A stretch of 64,000 nt of DNA from Methylorubrum aminovorans (lineage in GTDB: Bacteria > Pseudomonadota > Alphaproteobacteria > Rhizobiales > Beijerinckiaceae). The position numbers and the translations under genes are program-made. This document shows positions 29,263-37,772 of the stretch, in pieces. The first letter of the stretch is position 1. Every line of letters starts with the position of its first letter. The stretch spans positions 310,001 to 374,000 of the forward strand of contig NZ_BPRC01000001.1 of NCBI RefSeq assembly GCF_022179725.1. The letters are read 5' to 3'. The notes beneath the pieces are model-generated. The model did no database searches and had not been told where the DNA came from. It saw only the letters and a program-made list of their open reading frames with translations.

Positions 29263-29289
29263 GCCGCTCTTCACGGGCGGCTTTTTTTT
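29263..29289 (+). terminator. Intrinsic terminator with eight-T tail
   Basis: GCCGC (29263-29267) pairs with GCGGC (29277-29281), followed by eight T (29282-29289). It acts on the rightward strand, where no protein gene lies upstream until the end of mtgA nearly 1.9 kb away; a non-coding transcript may end here. It also lies just beyond the 3' end of the leftward TRAP binding-protein gene. Confidence 0.75.
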
Positions 29290-29309
29290 GTCCGAAGTGC
29301 GGGATCGGG

Positions 29310-30431
29310 TCATCCGCGGGCGCGGGCGCGGATCATGAAATTGTCGTAGGTGTACTCGGCCACCTGGAACCAGAGGTATTCCTCGTTCCGGAAGGTCTTC
29401 ATTGCATCGTAGATCCGCTTGAAGTCGGGGTTCTTGGCCGAGAGATCGGCATAGACCTCGTTCGACGCTTTGAGCGCCGCCTCCATCACATCCTGCGGGA
29501 AGGGGCGGAGCTGCGCGCCGCCGGAGACGAGTCGGCGCAGCGCCTGTGGGTTGCGCGCGTCGTAGCGCGCCTGAACCTCGGCATTCACCTGCGCCGCCGC
29601 CCCCTGCAGAATGGCACGATAGGTCTTCGGCAGACTCTTCCAGGCCTCGGCGTTGATCCAGAAATGCAGCAGGGCGCCGCCCTCCCAGAAGCCGGGATAA
29701 TGGTAGATCGGCGCGACCTTCTGAAGGCCGAGTTTCTCGTCGTCGTGCGGGCCGATCCACTCGGCTGCATCGAGCGACTTGCTCTCCAGCGCCGCGAAGA
29801 TCTCCGGTCCCGGTGTCGCCTGCACCGCGGCGCCGAGCTTGGACAGCACCGTGGCGCCGAGCCCGCCGATGCGCAGCTTGAGACCCTGGAGATCGCCGAC
29901 CGTCTTGATCTCCTTGCGGAACCAGCCGCCCATCTGCGCCCCGGTATTGCCGCCGGGCAGCGCCACCAATCCGCTCTTCGAGAAGATCTCGGCGAACAGT
30001 TCCGCCGCACCGCCCTGGAGCCACCACGCGTTCTGGCCACGGGCGTTGAGCCCGAACGGCATCGCCGTCGCCAGCGCGAAGGCGGGATTCTTGGCCATAC
30101 CGAAACTGGCCGGCGCGTGCCCCATCTCGGCCTTGCCGCTCCCGACCGCGTCGAGCATTCCATCGGCGGGGATCGTTTCGCCGGCGGCCGAGACCTGGAT
30201 CTGGAAGCGCCCGTCGGTCGCCTCCGCCACGGCCTTCGCCAGGCTCTCGGAGGCGCCGAACAGGATGTCGAGGCTGCGCGCGTAGGCCGAGGTCAGACGC
30301 CAGCGCAACTCGGGCGCGGATTGCTGGGCCTGGGCCGGGCTCGCCAGCGTTCCGGCGGCGCCCAATCCGGCGCCGAGTCCGGCCGTCAGCAGGGCGCGGC
30401 GCTGCAGAGTCTTCGGCAGGGATTGTGGCAT
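29310..30431 (-). CDS. TRAP transporter solute-binding protein (DctP family), solitary
   Basis: A 373-residue periplasmic binding protein. It has a Tat-like signal (LQRRALLTAGLGAGLGAAGTLASPAQA). The mature part shows the DctP pattern: RWRLTSAYARSLDILFGASESLAKAVAEATDGRF, AEMGHAPASFGMAKNPAFALATAMPFGL, the carboxylate-binding Arg region KTVGDLQGLKLRIGGLGATVLSKLGA and AAEWIGPHDDEKLGL. The type resembles binding proteins for 2-oxo acids or lactate, but the ligand is open. The DctQ and DctM membrane partners are not adjacent. Confidence 0.88.
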   Translation of the reverse strand: MPQSLPKTLQRRALLTAGLGAGLGAAGTLASPAQAQQSAPELRWRLTSAYARSLDILFGASESLAKAVAEATDGRFQIQVSAAGETIPADGMLDAVGSGKAEMGHAPASFGMAKNPAFALATAMPFGLNARGQNAWWLQGGAAELFAEIFSKSGLVALPGGNTGAQMGGWFRKEIKTVGDLQGLKLRIGGLGATVLSKLGAAVQATPGPEIFAALESKSLDAAEWIGPHDDEKLGLQKVAPIYHYPGFWEGGALLHFWINAEAWKSLPKTYRAILQGAAAQVNAEVQARYDARNPQALRRLVSGGAQLRPFPQDVMEAALKASNEVYADLSAKNPDFKRIYDAMKTFRNEEYLWFQVAEYTYDNFMIRARARG

Positions 30432-30550
30432 GAATCTCCCGGATCGTCCCGATACGCTGGCCGACCGTTGCCATACACGTGAAGGCCACCTTCGGGAAAC
30501 CGGGGCGAAGCCCGTCGCCTCCGGCGCCCCGGCGTGATAGCAGGCTCGGC

Positions 30551-31126
30551 GTGAACACCGAGAAGCTCAGCCTCCACACCGTCTGCGGCCTCGACGAACT
30601 CGTCGAGCATCAGACACGCGGCGTCAGCCACGTCCTGTCGATCCTCGATCCCGACCGGGCGGATCCGGAGGCATTCGGCAGCTACGGCAGCCATCGGCGC
30701 ACCATCCTGCGCTTCCACGATGCCATCGAGCCGGCGCCGGGCGTCGTCCTGCCGGAGCGCACGGACATCGAGAAGATCCTGGCCTTCGGCCGCGAGGCCA
30801 TCGCCGATGGCGGCGAGATCCACATCCTCGTCCACTGCCATGTCGGCATCTCGCGCTCGACCGCGGCGCTGGCGACCCTGTTCGCCGAGGCCGAGCCCGA
30901 TACGCCGGCCGAAGACCTCATCGCCCGCCTCCACGCCCAACGGGAGAAGGCGTGGCCGAACGCGCGCATGATCGCGTTCGCCGACGAGATGCTCGGGCGC
31001 CAGGGCAGCCTCAGCGAGGCGGTGCGCCGCCTGCACGCACTCCAACTGCGCAAGCGCCCGCATCTCGATCAGGTGATGCGCGACCTCGGCCGCGGCGCGG
31101 AGGTGGAGGCGGCCCAGCGCGACTGA
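30551..31126 (+). CDS. Tyrosine/dual-specificity phosphatase-like protein
   Basis: A 191-residue cytosolic protein with the Cys-based phosphatase loop HCHVGISRS (HCx5R), preceded by ISLHTVCGL-type N-terminal strands and VSHVLSILDPD. The general acid could be an Asp in RFHDAIEPAPG. The pattern fits the COG5350 group of predicted protein tyrosine phosphatases common in alphaproteobacteria. GTG 30551 is chosen because upstream codons look non-coding. It is divergent from the TRAP binding-protein gene. Substrates are unknown. Confidence 0.8.
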   Translation: MNTEKLSLHTVCGLDELVEHQTRGVSHVLSILDPDRADPEAFGSYGSHRRTILRFHDAIEPAPGVVLPERTDIEKILAFGREAIADGGEIHILVHCHVGISRSTAALATLFAEAEPDTPAEDLIARLHAQREKAWPNARMIAFADEMLGRQGSLSEAVRRLHALQLRKRPHLDQVMRDLGRGAEVEAAQRD

Positions 31127-31154
31127 TCCTCGGATCAGTTCGGCGAATCATAAC

Positions 31155-31187
31155 AAATCCGGTTGATCCCTTCGGGATGGCGGATTT
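31155..31187. terminator. Bidirectional hairpin between convergent genes
   Basis: AAATCCG (31155-31161) pairs with CGGATTT (31181-31187), with an inner GATCCC/GGGAT helix around a TTC loop. It lies between the convergent phosphatase and Liv-type binding-protein genes. A/T pairs at the stem base would supply short U-runs in both directions, which fits a shared terminator. Confidence 0.55.
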
Positions 31188-31253
31188 GGCCGTCGCTCAA
31201 ACGCCACGCAGGCTTTCTGATACGCTCCCCACTCCGATCGAGCGGAGACCGGA

Positions 31254-32378
31254 TCAATTCGACTTGGCCGGGGTGAAGTTGCCGTCGCGCCAGACGTAGA
31301 GCACGTAGCCCTGGGCGGTGATGTCGCCCTTGGCATCGAAGCCGACCGGGCCGAGCACGAGATCGAAGCGCTCGTGGCGCAGGGCCTTGGCGATCGCGGC
31401 CGGATCGGTGCTGTGGGCGAAGTTGCCGGCCTCCACGAGCGCCTGCATGGCGGCGTAGCCGTAGATCATCGAGCCGTCCGCCTCGATCCCGTTCGTCTTG
31501 AAGGCGTTCACCACCCCCTGCGCTTCGGGCTTGCGACTCGGATCGAGATAGAAGGTCATCAGTACGCCGTTGCTGGCGGGGCCGGCGACCTTGGCGAAGT
31601 CCGACGTGGCGATGGCCGATGTGCCGAACCATTGCGGACGAAAGCCGCGCTCGGCCGAAATGCGGACCAGTCGGCCCATCTCCTGGGCGTCGCCGCCGTA
31701 ATAGACCACGTCGATCCCCGCCCCCTTGAGCCGGTCGGCGAGCGCGGCGGCATCGGCATCGCTCGGCTGGAAGGCCGTGGACATCGCCTCGTTCACGCCG
31801 ATGCGGTTGAGATTGTCCTTCGTCGCGGCGGCCAGAGCGCGCGAGGCCGGTGACAGGTCGCTGAGGATCGCGATCTTCCGGTCGCGGAAGCGCTCGGCGA
31901 GGATCGCGGCGGAGAGCTTGGCCTGGTCGTCGTCGCGGCCGCTGACCCGGAAGATCGTCGGCAGGCCGCGGTCGGTCAGCTTGGCGGCGACCGAGGCCGC
32001 TGTGATCATCACGATCCCGTGGGCGGCGTAGACTTCCGAGGCCGCGAGCGACGCGTTCGAGCAGACGTGGCCGACCACGAGCCGGACACCGGAATTGACG
32101 TAATGGTTGGCAACGGCGACCGCCTTATTCGAGTCGCAGGAATCGTCCTGAACGTCGAGGACGATGGGCTCCCCATTGATCCCGCCCTTGGCATTGGCAT
32201 CCCGCGCGGCGGCCTCGACGCCGCGCAGCACCTGCTCGCCGACGGCGACGTAGGGTCCGGTGCGCGGCACCGCGACGCCGACCTTGACGTCGGCCGCAGC
32301 CGGAGCAGCCGAGACGAGGAGGCCGGCCAGCAGGCCGAGGCAGGCCGAAGCGAGGGCGAGGGGGCGTCGGACCGTCAT
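31254..32378 (-). CDS. ABC-type branched-chain amino acid binding protein (LivJ/LivK-like), solitary
   Basis: A 374-residue periplasmic binding protein of the leucine/isoleucine/valine family. A signal peptide (LALASACLGLLAGLLVSAAPAAA) precedes the mature start DVKVGVAVPRTGPYVAVGEQVLRG. Two Cys in DDSCDSNKA and GHVCSNASLAASEVY match the disulfide of LivJ/LivK, and ITAASVAAKLTDRGLPTIFRVSGRDDDQ is typical. ATG 32378 is preferred because the upstream frame has no signal-like start. No livHMGF genes are adjacent, so it serves a system encoded elsewhere. Confidence 0.9.
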   Translation of the reverse strand: MTVRRPLALASACLGLLAGLLVSAAPAAADVKVGVAVPRTGPYVAVGEQVLRGVEAAARDANAKGGINGEPIVLDVQDDSCDSNKAVAVANHYVNSGVRLVVGHVCSNASLAASEVYAAHGIVMITAASVAAKLTDRGLPTIFRVSGRDDDQAKLSAAILAERFRDRKIAILSDLSPASRALAAATKDNLNRIGVNEAMSTAFQPSDADAAALADRLKGAGIDVVYYGGDAQEMGRLVRISAERGFRPQWFGTSAIATSDFAKVAGPASNGVLMTFYLDPSRKPEAQGVVNAFKTNGIEADGSMIYGYAAMQALVEAGNFAHSTDPAAIAKALRHERFDLVLGPVGFDAKGDITAQGYVLYVWRDGNFTPAKSN

Positions 32379-32627
32379 GGCGCCTCTTTCCCAGCCCGCT
32401 GCCCCGTTGCCAAGGTCTGCCGGTCCGGACCGTTGTCGTCTGTCAGGACCATCGTCCTGTGCCGGCTCCCCGTTCGGGACCGGCACGGCCGCGCATCCGA
32501 CATCGTATTCGATGCATGGAATGACGCGGGCTGGACCTTTGGCAAGTCGGGATCTCGATGAAACAGGGCAGACTTCCGAAGGGGAGGGCGGGATATGCCT
32601 GGACCCGCGCCCGCCGGGATAAGATTT

Positions 32628-33800
32628 CTATTGGGTGACGGTGTAGAGCGAGGCACCGGCGGCGACCGGCGCCGTAACGGTCGAGAACACGCTCAGCACC
32701 TTGCCCAGCTCCGCGAACGGCGCGCTCGACACGTAGACGAGGTCGCGGTTGCGCATGCGGAAGCTCTGGGTCAGGAACAGCCCCTGCGGATCGCGCAGGT
32801 TCACCCGGTACACCACCGGCACCTGCGGCGAGGCCAGAAGCGGCGAGTTCGGCCGCAGCCGGCGCACCACCGCCGCCGGCTCGTAGCGGAAGATGAACAC
32901 ACCTTCCGGATCGGCCTGGAAGTCGCGCAGGCCCGACGCGCGGGCCAGCGCCTGCGACAGCGTCAGACCGTCGGCGGAGAACGGCACCTCGGTGGTGGCG
33001 CCGAGCGCGCCCACCGCGAGGAAGGTCTGCGGGTCGCGCACCAGCGTCAGCGTGTCGTCGGGGCGCACGAAGATGTTCTCGCGCGGGTTGGCGACGACCG
33101 TGCTCATCGGAACGGTGACGGTGCGGTTGCCGCGCGACAGGCGCACGAAGGTCTCGGCCACGGGCGTGCGCACGCCGCCGGCCTGGGCGATGACGTCGAG
33201 CAGCCGGTCGCCGCGACCCGAGAGCGGCACGCGCTTGCCCATCGCGCCCTCGCCGGTGACGGTCGCCGATTGCGAGACCGGCTTGGTGACCGAGACGAGC
33301 ACCTGCGGCTGGATCGCCTTGCCGGCGAGTTCGGTCTCGATCAGCGCCTGAACATCCTGGGTGCGGCGTCCGATGACCTTGATGCGGCCGGCATAGGGAA
33401 CGGTGATGCCGCCGTCGGGCCCGACCACCTGCTCGGGGATCGTCGCGGACTTGGATCCGGCGGAGAAGCGGTCGGCGACCAGCGGCCCGGAGAACAGACC
33501 ACCGGCACCGGCCTCCCATACCTGGACCGCCACCGAGTCGCCGACGCCGATCACGGGCTCAAGGGCCGGCCGGTTGTCTCCGAAGGTGACGAGCAGGCTG
33601 TCGAGGGGGCGTGTGCGCAGGGATTCGACGAGGGCAGGGGTGACGTCGATGATCTCGTAGCGGGCGAACAGGCCTTCCGCGGTGGCGACGTCGGCGCCAT
33701 TCTCGATCGCCGAAGTGGTCGGCCCCGCCGCTGGCAGGATTGAGCACCCGGATACGGCGAGGGCAGCCGCGAGGATCGTCAGGGACGCAGCGTACTTCAT
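32628..33800 (-). CDS. Polysaccharide export outer-membrane lipoprotein (Wza/KpsD/BexD type)
   Basis: A 390-residue protein with a lipoprotein signal ending AVSGC (C19 lipidated). After it come the polysaccharide export (Poly_export) domain (VIGVGDSVAVQVWEAGAGGLF, VGPDGGITVPYAGRIKVIGRRTQDVQALIETELAGKAIQPQVLVSV) and two SLBB-type domains (GRGDRLLDVIAQAGGVRTPV, then LSQALARASGLRDFQADPEGVFIFR). The order matches BexD/KpsD capsule exporters, which form the outer-membrane pore. ATG 33800 is preferred; ATG 33812 is a possible alternative. It is the most distal of three leftward capsule genes. Confidence 0.88.
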   Translation of the reverse strand: MKYAASLTILAAALAVSGCSILPAAGPTTSAIENGADVATAEGLFARYEIIDVTPALVESLRTRPLDSLLVTFGDNRPALEPVIGVGDSVAVQVWEAGAGGLFSGPLVADRFSAGSKSATIPEQVVGPDGGITVPYAGRIKVIGRRTQDVQALIETELAGKAIQPQVLVSVTKPVSQSATVTGEGAMGKRVPLSGRGDRLLDVIAQAGGVRTPVAETFVRLSRGNRTVTVPMSTVVANPRENIFVRPDDTLTLVRDPQTFLAVGALGATTEVPFSADGLTLSQALARASGLRDFQADPEGVFIFRYEPAAVVRRLRPNSPLLASPQVPVVYRVNLRDPQGLFLTQSFRMRNRDLVYVSSAPFAELGKVLSVFSTVTAPVAAGASLYTVTQ

Positions 33801-33983
33801 GGACGATTCCATCCGGATCCGGGCGGACCGTGCCGTCACGTCCGTCCGCTCTCCGATAGCCGCGCAGTTACTGCGATCCATTGAACACGGGCCCCGGCCT
33901 GACTCTTGTAATGACGCGCAGAATGCGCCGATGGCCGGCGAGCGCTCACGCAGCAATGCGTCACCACCGTGGCACGGCCACGC

Positions 33984-35468
33984 TTATCCCCTCAATCCCG
34001 TCCGTTTCGGCGCGAGGGCGTCCCGCAGGACACAGCCGAGCTGGGCCGCGGTGAGATCGAGCCGAACCGGCGGCTGTCCGTTCTCACGACCGAACCTGAA
34101 CAGGGCGTAGTCGGTCGCGACGGGCCCTGAGGGCGGCGGGCGGCAATCCGGCAGGGAGGGGGCGTGGTCGCCGAACACGCACAGCGTCGCCCTGCGGCCG
34201 GCGAGCCCGTCGATCAGCCGCTCGACCGCTTGGCCGGTATGAGCGACGTGGTGGAGATATTGTGCAAGCGGCTCATCGATCCCGGTGAGCCGGCCCGGCT
34301 TCCAGGGGCCGTGATTTTCCATGGTGACGGATAAGACGAAGCGGCGCCCTCCGGGGGCATGCGCTCCGTCCGGCGCCACTTCCGCCAGGATCCGCTCGGC
34401 GACCGCGACATCGCTGATGTAGGGACCGACGCGGGGGGCATTGCCGAAATCCTCCTCCATCACGAGGTGGTCGAAGCCGAGCCTGCGAAACACCTGCGCT
34501 CGGTCGAAGAAATCCCGGTGGAAGGGATGCACGAACACCGTCGCGAACCCGGAGGCGCGGGCAAGCCGGGCCAGGCTCGTCGGCTCCTCGCCCTTGCGGG
34601 CAAGGTACGGGTCGTAGCGACCGAAACCGAGGTCGTCGGGATCGAGGCCGGTGAGCACGGCGTGCTCAGAGCGCATGGTGTAGGCACCGTGCGCGGGCAC
34701 CGCGAGGCGACCGTATTGCGCCGCCTGCGACCGGATTCGCGCCATCAACGGAAGATCCGGTCCTCCGAGGCGGGTCGGGTCGAGGAAGGATTCGAGCTGA
34801 ACGACGACGACGACCTCGTCGTCCGGCTCGCCGCCGATACCCGCCAGGGGTCGGACGTCCATCTCGCCCAGACGGCGCAGCCCGTAGCCCATCATCGTCG
34901 CGACGAGGCCGTAGCGGGCGACGTCGCGGGCGAGGTCGGGTCGCGGGAAGAGCCGGCGCAGAGCCGCCTGGCCGAATGGGCTCAAGCCCAAGAGCGCGAG
35001 CGCCGCCAGCCCGGCCGGCAGGCCGAGGATTGCCAGTGCGGATGCGCCCGCTCCCTCCGGCAGAGCCGCCGGCTCCAGCACGTACCATGCGATGACGGTG
35101 GCAAGACCGATCAGCAGCGGCCCGGCGATCCGGAGGTCGGTGAGCGGCAGGGTGTAGTAGAGCTGCGGATGACGCGGCACCTGGGCCAGTAGAGCGAGGT
35201 CGCTGAACACGACGGGCTCGCCGATCACCTTGCGCTTCAGCTGGTCCACCACCGAGAGGATGGCCAGCGTCAGCAGGCAGGACGAGGCCGCGAGCCAGGG
35301 GCGCCACGAGAACTGAAACCAGAACAGCGTGATCAAGGCATAGCCGAGGAACCGGATCGCCAGATCGGCCGGGCGGAGGCTCGGGCGTTGCGGCGAGGCT
35401 GCCGCCTCGATGGCGAAGGCGCCGACGATCGCGACCGCCAGCGGCAAGAGAAGGGTCGCGAAGGTCAT
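33984..35468 (-). CDS. Membrane sulfatase / LTA-synthase family protein (RkpI-like)
   Basis: A 494-residue protein: five or so transmembrane helices in the first ~210 residues (for example DLAIRFLGYALITLFWFQF), then a periplasmic alkaline-phosphatase-superfamily domain. Motifs of that fold are visible: VVVQLESFLDP (metal-binding Glu), AYTMRSEHAVLTGL (nucleophile Thr region), TMENHGPW and FGDHAPSLPD (His/Asp ligands). In S. meliloti RkpI, a similar membrane sulfatase-like protein, is needed for K antigen. It may transfer a phospho-substituent to the polysaccharide or its lipid. It sits between the export lipoprotein and the KpsC-like gene. Confidence 0.82.
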   Translation of the reverse strand: MTFATLLLPLAVAIVGAFAIEAAASPQRPSLRPADLAIRFLGYALITLFWFQFSWRPWLAASSCLLTLAILSVVDQLKRKVIGEPVVFSDLALLAQVPRHPQLYYTLPLTDLRIAGPLLIGLATVIAWYVLEPAALPEGAGASALAILGLPAGLAALALLGLSPFGQAALRRLFPRPDLARDVARYGLVATMMGYGLRRLGEMDVRPLAGIGGEPDDEVVVVVQLESFLDPTRLGGPDLPLMARIRSQAAQYGRLAVPAHGAYTMRSEHAVLTGLDPDDLGFGRYDPYLARKGEEPTSLARLARASGFATVFVHPFHRDFFDRAQVFRRLGFDHLVMEEDFGNAPRVGPYISDVAVAERILAEVAPDGAHAPGGRRFVLSVTMENHGPWKPGRLTGIDEPLAQYLHHVAHTGQAVERLIDGLAGRRATLCVFGDHAPSLPDCRPPPSGPVATDYALFRFGRENGQPPVRLDLTAAQLGCVLRDALAPKRTGLRG

Positions 35469-35474
35469 GCCGTC

Positions 35475-37427
35475 TCAGCGGCCCGATTCGCTGCGCACGC
35501 CGCGGCGGGCACGCAGACGGCGCAGGATCGGGTTGATTAGGGCGTAGCGCAGCCGCATCGTCGCGTGGCGGGCCGCGCCCAGGGCGAGCCGTGAGGGCGG
35601 CTTGGCGGCCCGGGCCTCGCTGAGCCGGTCGAGGAGCTGCTCGGGCGTGCACGGCTTCATGGCCACCGGATCGAGATAGAGCGGGTAGAGGATCAGCGCG
35701 CCCGCCACCAATTCGTCAAGGGACAGGCTACGGCCGCGCGCTGCACCGGGCGCCAAATCCTCCGTGAGGCCCCAGCCGGCGTAGAAGGGGCGGCCGTGGA
35801 CGGCGACCGTCAGGCCGCGGATCAGTGCCTCGAAGCCCGCCAGCGACGTCATGGTCTCGACATGGTGGCAGCGGTCGAGCAGGTCGACGATGGAGAATCC
35901 GCCGACGACGCGGTCGGCGAGCCGGCGCACGTCGTCCCCCGGGATCGCGCCGGGCCGGAACCCGGCCTCGACGTCGGGATGCGGCTTGTAGAGCAGGAAG
36001 GCGTCCGGGTTGCGGGCGCGGGCTGCCCGCAGGAGGGCGAGGTTGCCGCGCACCTGCGGCGAGCCGGTCAATACCGAGGCGTCGTCCTCGACCTGCCCCG
36101 GCACCAGAACGATTCGCCGGTCGGTCGGCCAGTCCGCGCCGGGGGCCTCCAGGCCGACATTGTACTTGCTCAGGCGCCGCGCCACGATCGATTCGCGCAA
36201 GGCACTGGCGCGAGCGGTCAAACCGGGCGGGAAGTCCGCCTGCTTCAGGGTGTGGGCCAGCCGGCTCTCGACCCGCGGGTCGTAGTAGATGCCGAGGTCG
36301 TCCACGACGATGGAGGCGCCCGGCTCCAGGCTGGCGCCGAGCCCGACCGAGCGCAGGAACCCGTCCTCGATCCGCGCGAAGGGGATCTCGGCCTCGGCGC
36401 AGAGGCGCGGAAGCTGCTCGGGGCAGCGCGTGGCCCAGGCCTGGACCCGGCCGCCATGGCTGCGGGCGAGCGTCACCGCCTCCTCGGCGGTCATGGTGTG
36501 GAGCGGTGCGCCCGCCGGCCCGGTGGCGAAGACATCGAGCGCGGTCCGCTTCCAGCCGGAAACGCCGACGAGGACGACGCGGCGATCGTTGCCGAGAAAG
36601 CGGTCGCGCAGCCACGCCACTCGCTCCGCGGCTTCCGCCAGCGGAATCGGGCGGCGCGTCCACGGATCGAAACCGTGCACACCCGCGCCGTAGCGCAACG
36701 CGAGATGCGCCGCTTCGTCGGCCGGCCGCGGACCTGCCGCGGGATCGGGGCAGACAGTCTCGAAGCCGGCCAACGCGGCCTCGCAGGCCGCGTCCCAGCG
36801 CGCCACGTGGATGCGCGTCGCGATCGGAAACAGCGACCACGGGTCGGCCGGAGTCGCGATCACCGTGAGGCGCGGATCGGCGGAAACGCCCTCCGTGAGG
36901 CAACCTTCGGGACCGGCGGCGACGAAGCGTGTTCCCGGATGCGTCGCGAGGAGCCGCGTCAGGAAGGTGCGCAAAGCCCGCGGTGACGCGGCTGTCTCCG
37001 GATCGATCAGGGCGAGGTCGGGCGCCAGCTTGCCGGCGAATGTGCGGGTCACGGCCTCCGACAGCGAGCGGGCGAAGCGGTTGGAGCCCGCCAGCTCGCG
37101 GGCGCGCAGGAGATCCCCGAGATCCGGCGAGGGCGTCTCTGCGCCGACGGGAAGGCCGCCGTAGTGCAGCCGCAGGCTCGAAAGGCCGGTCTCGGGAGAA
37201 TCGTAGGGGCTGAGAAGCGGGCCCGGCGCCACCCGCAGGATTGCCTTGCCGCTCCCTTCGCCGGTTGCGGACCACAGGGCCGGCGGTCCGGGTGAGCGGA
37301 AGGTCAGCGCGGCGCCCGTCGCCGCCTCGACCTGCGCGCGCAGATGGCGAACCGTCCGCCCGAGCGGCAGGAAGGAGCGGGGCAGCCCGGTATCCCCGTG
37401 CGGCTCGATGTGGCGCAGGTCGATCAT
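35475..37427 (-). CDS. KpsC-like capsule Kdo-linker glycosyltransferase with a degenerate first module
   Basis: A 650-residue cytosolic enzyme of the KpsC family, which builds the beta-Kdo linker on the lipid that anchors group 2 capsules. The C-terminal half is a full module: RIEDGFLRSVGLGASLEPG, VVDDLGIYYDPRVESRL, LSKYNVG, LYKPHPDVEAGFRPG and VETMTSLAGFEALIRG with GRPFYAGWGLTED. KpsC normally has two such modules; here the first (about 1-280) lacks the EDGFLR motif but keeps traces of a module end (LLATHPGTRFVAAGPEG, VARWDAACEAALAGFETVC). ATG 37427 (MIDLRHIEPHGD) is preferred. It is 6 bp upstream of the sulfatase gene. Confidence 0.82.
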   Translation of the reverse strand: MIDLRHIEPHGDTGLPRSFLPLGRTVRHLRAQVEAATGAALTFRSPGPPALWSATGEGSGKAILRVAPGPLLSPYDSPETGLSSLRLHYGGLPVGAETPSPDLGDLLRARELAGSNRFARSLSEAVTRTFAGKLAPDLALIDPETAASPRALRTFLTRLLATHPGTRFVAAGPEGCLTEGVSADPRLTVIATPADPWSLFPIATRIHVARWDAACEAALAGFETVCPDPAAGPRPADEAAHLALRYGAGVHGFDPWTRRPIPLAEAAERVAWLRDRFLGNDRRVVLVGVSGWKRTALDVFATGPAGAPLHTMTAEEAVTLARSHGGRVQAWATRCPEQLPRLCAEAEIPFARIEDGFLRSVGLGASLEPGASIVVDDLGIYYDPRVESRLAHTLKQADFPPGLTARASALRESIVARRLSKYNVGLEAPGADWPTDRRIVLVPGQVEDDASVLTGSPQVRGNLALLRAARARNPDAFLLYKPHPDVEAGFRPGAIPGDDVRRLADRVVGGFSIVDLLDRCHHVETMTSLAGFEALIRGLTVAVHGRPFYAGWGLTEDLAPGAARGRSLSLDELVAGALILYPLYLDPVAMKPCTPEQLLDRLSEARAAKPPSRLALGAARHATMRLRYALINPILRRLRARRGVRSESGR

Positions 37428-37772
37428 GGTGGGGCGATCATGGCGAGGCCCGCTCCATAGCCCAAGCCTCGGCTGCGGCACAGACCAGTGGGGACATGGC
37501 CGATATCGCTTGGTCCGCGAGACGAGCGGCAGCGGATTTCGCGATGCATTTTTCGGGGGATGATTTTGGACTGGACACACAGGAGCCGCAATCAGGCGCG
37601 AGACGAGGGCCGTCCGATCGCCGCATGTTCTGCGTGATGGATCGGCAACGGAGACCGCAAATTCTCCCGACTGCCCCGAGCCGTGATTGTCGTGCGCGCG
37701 GTTGTCGTGAGAGGTGCTCAGCCGGCCAATGCAACACCGATCGCTTCACGACTAGGAATTGAGCGCCTGGGA
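37428..37772. other. Divergent promoter region of the capsule genes
   Basis: A 345-bp gap between the divergent kpsC-like and kpsS-like genes, without a supported gene. It should carry promoters in both directions. An A/T-richer patch (around 37540-37570, GATGCATTTTTCGGGGGATG) is a likely promoter area, but I cannot assign -35/-10 boxes or an operator. Confidence 0.5.
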
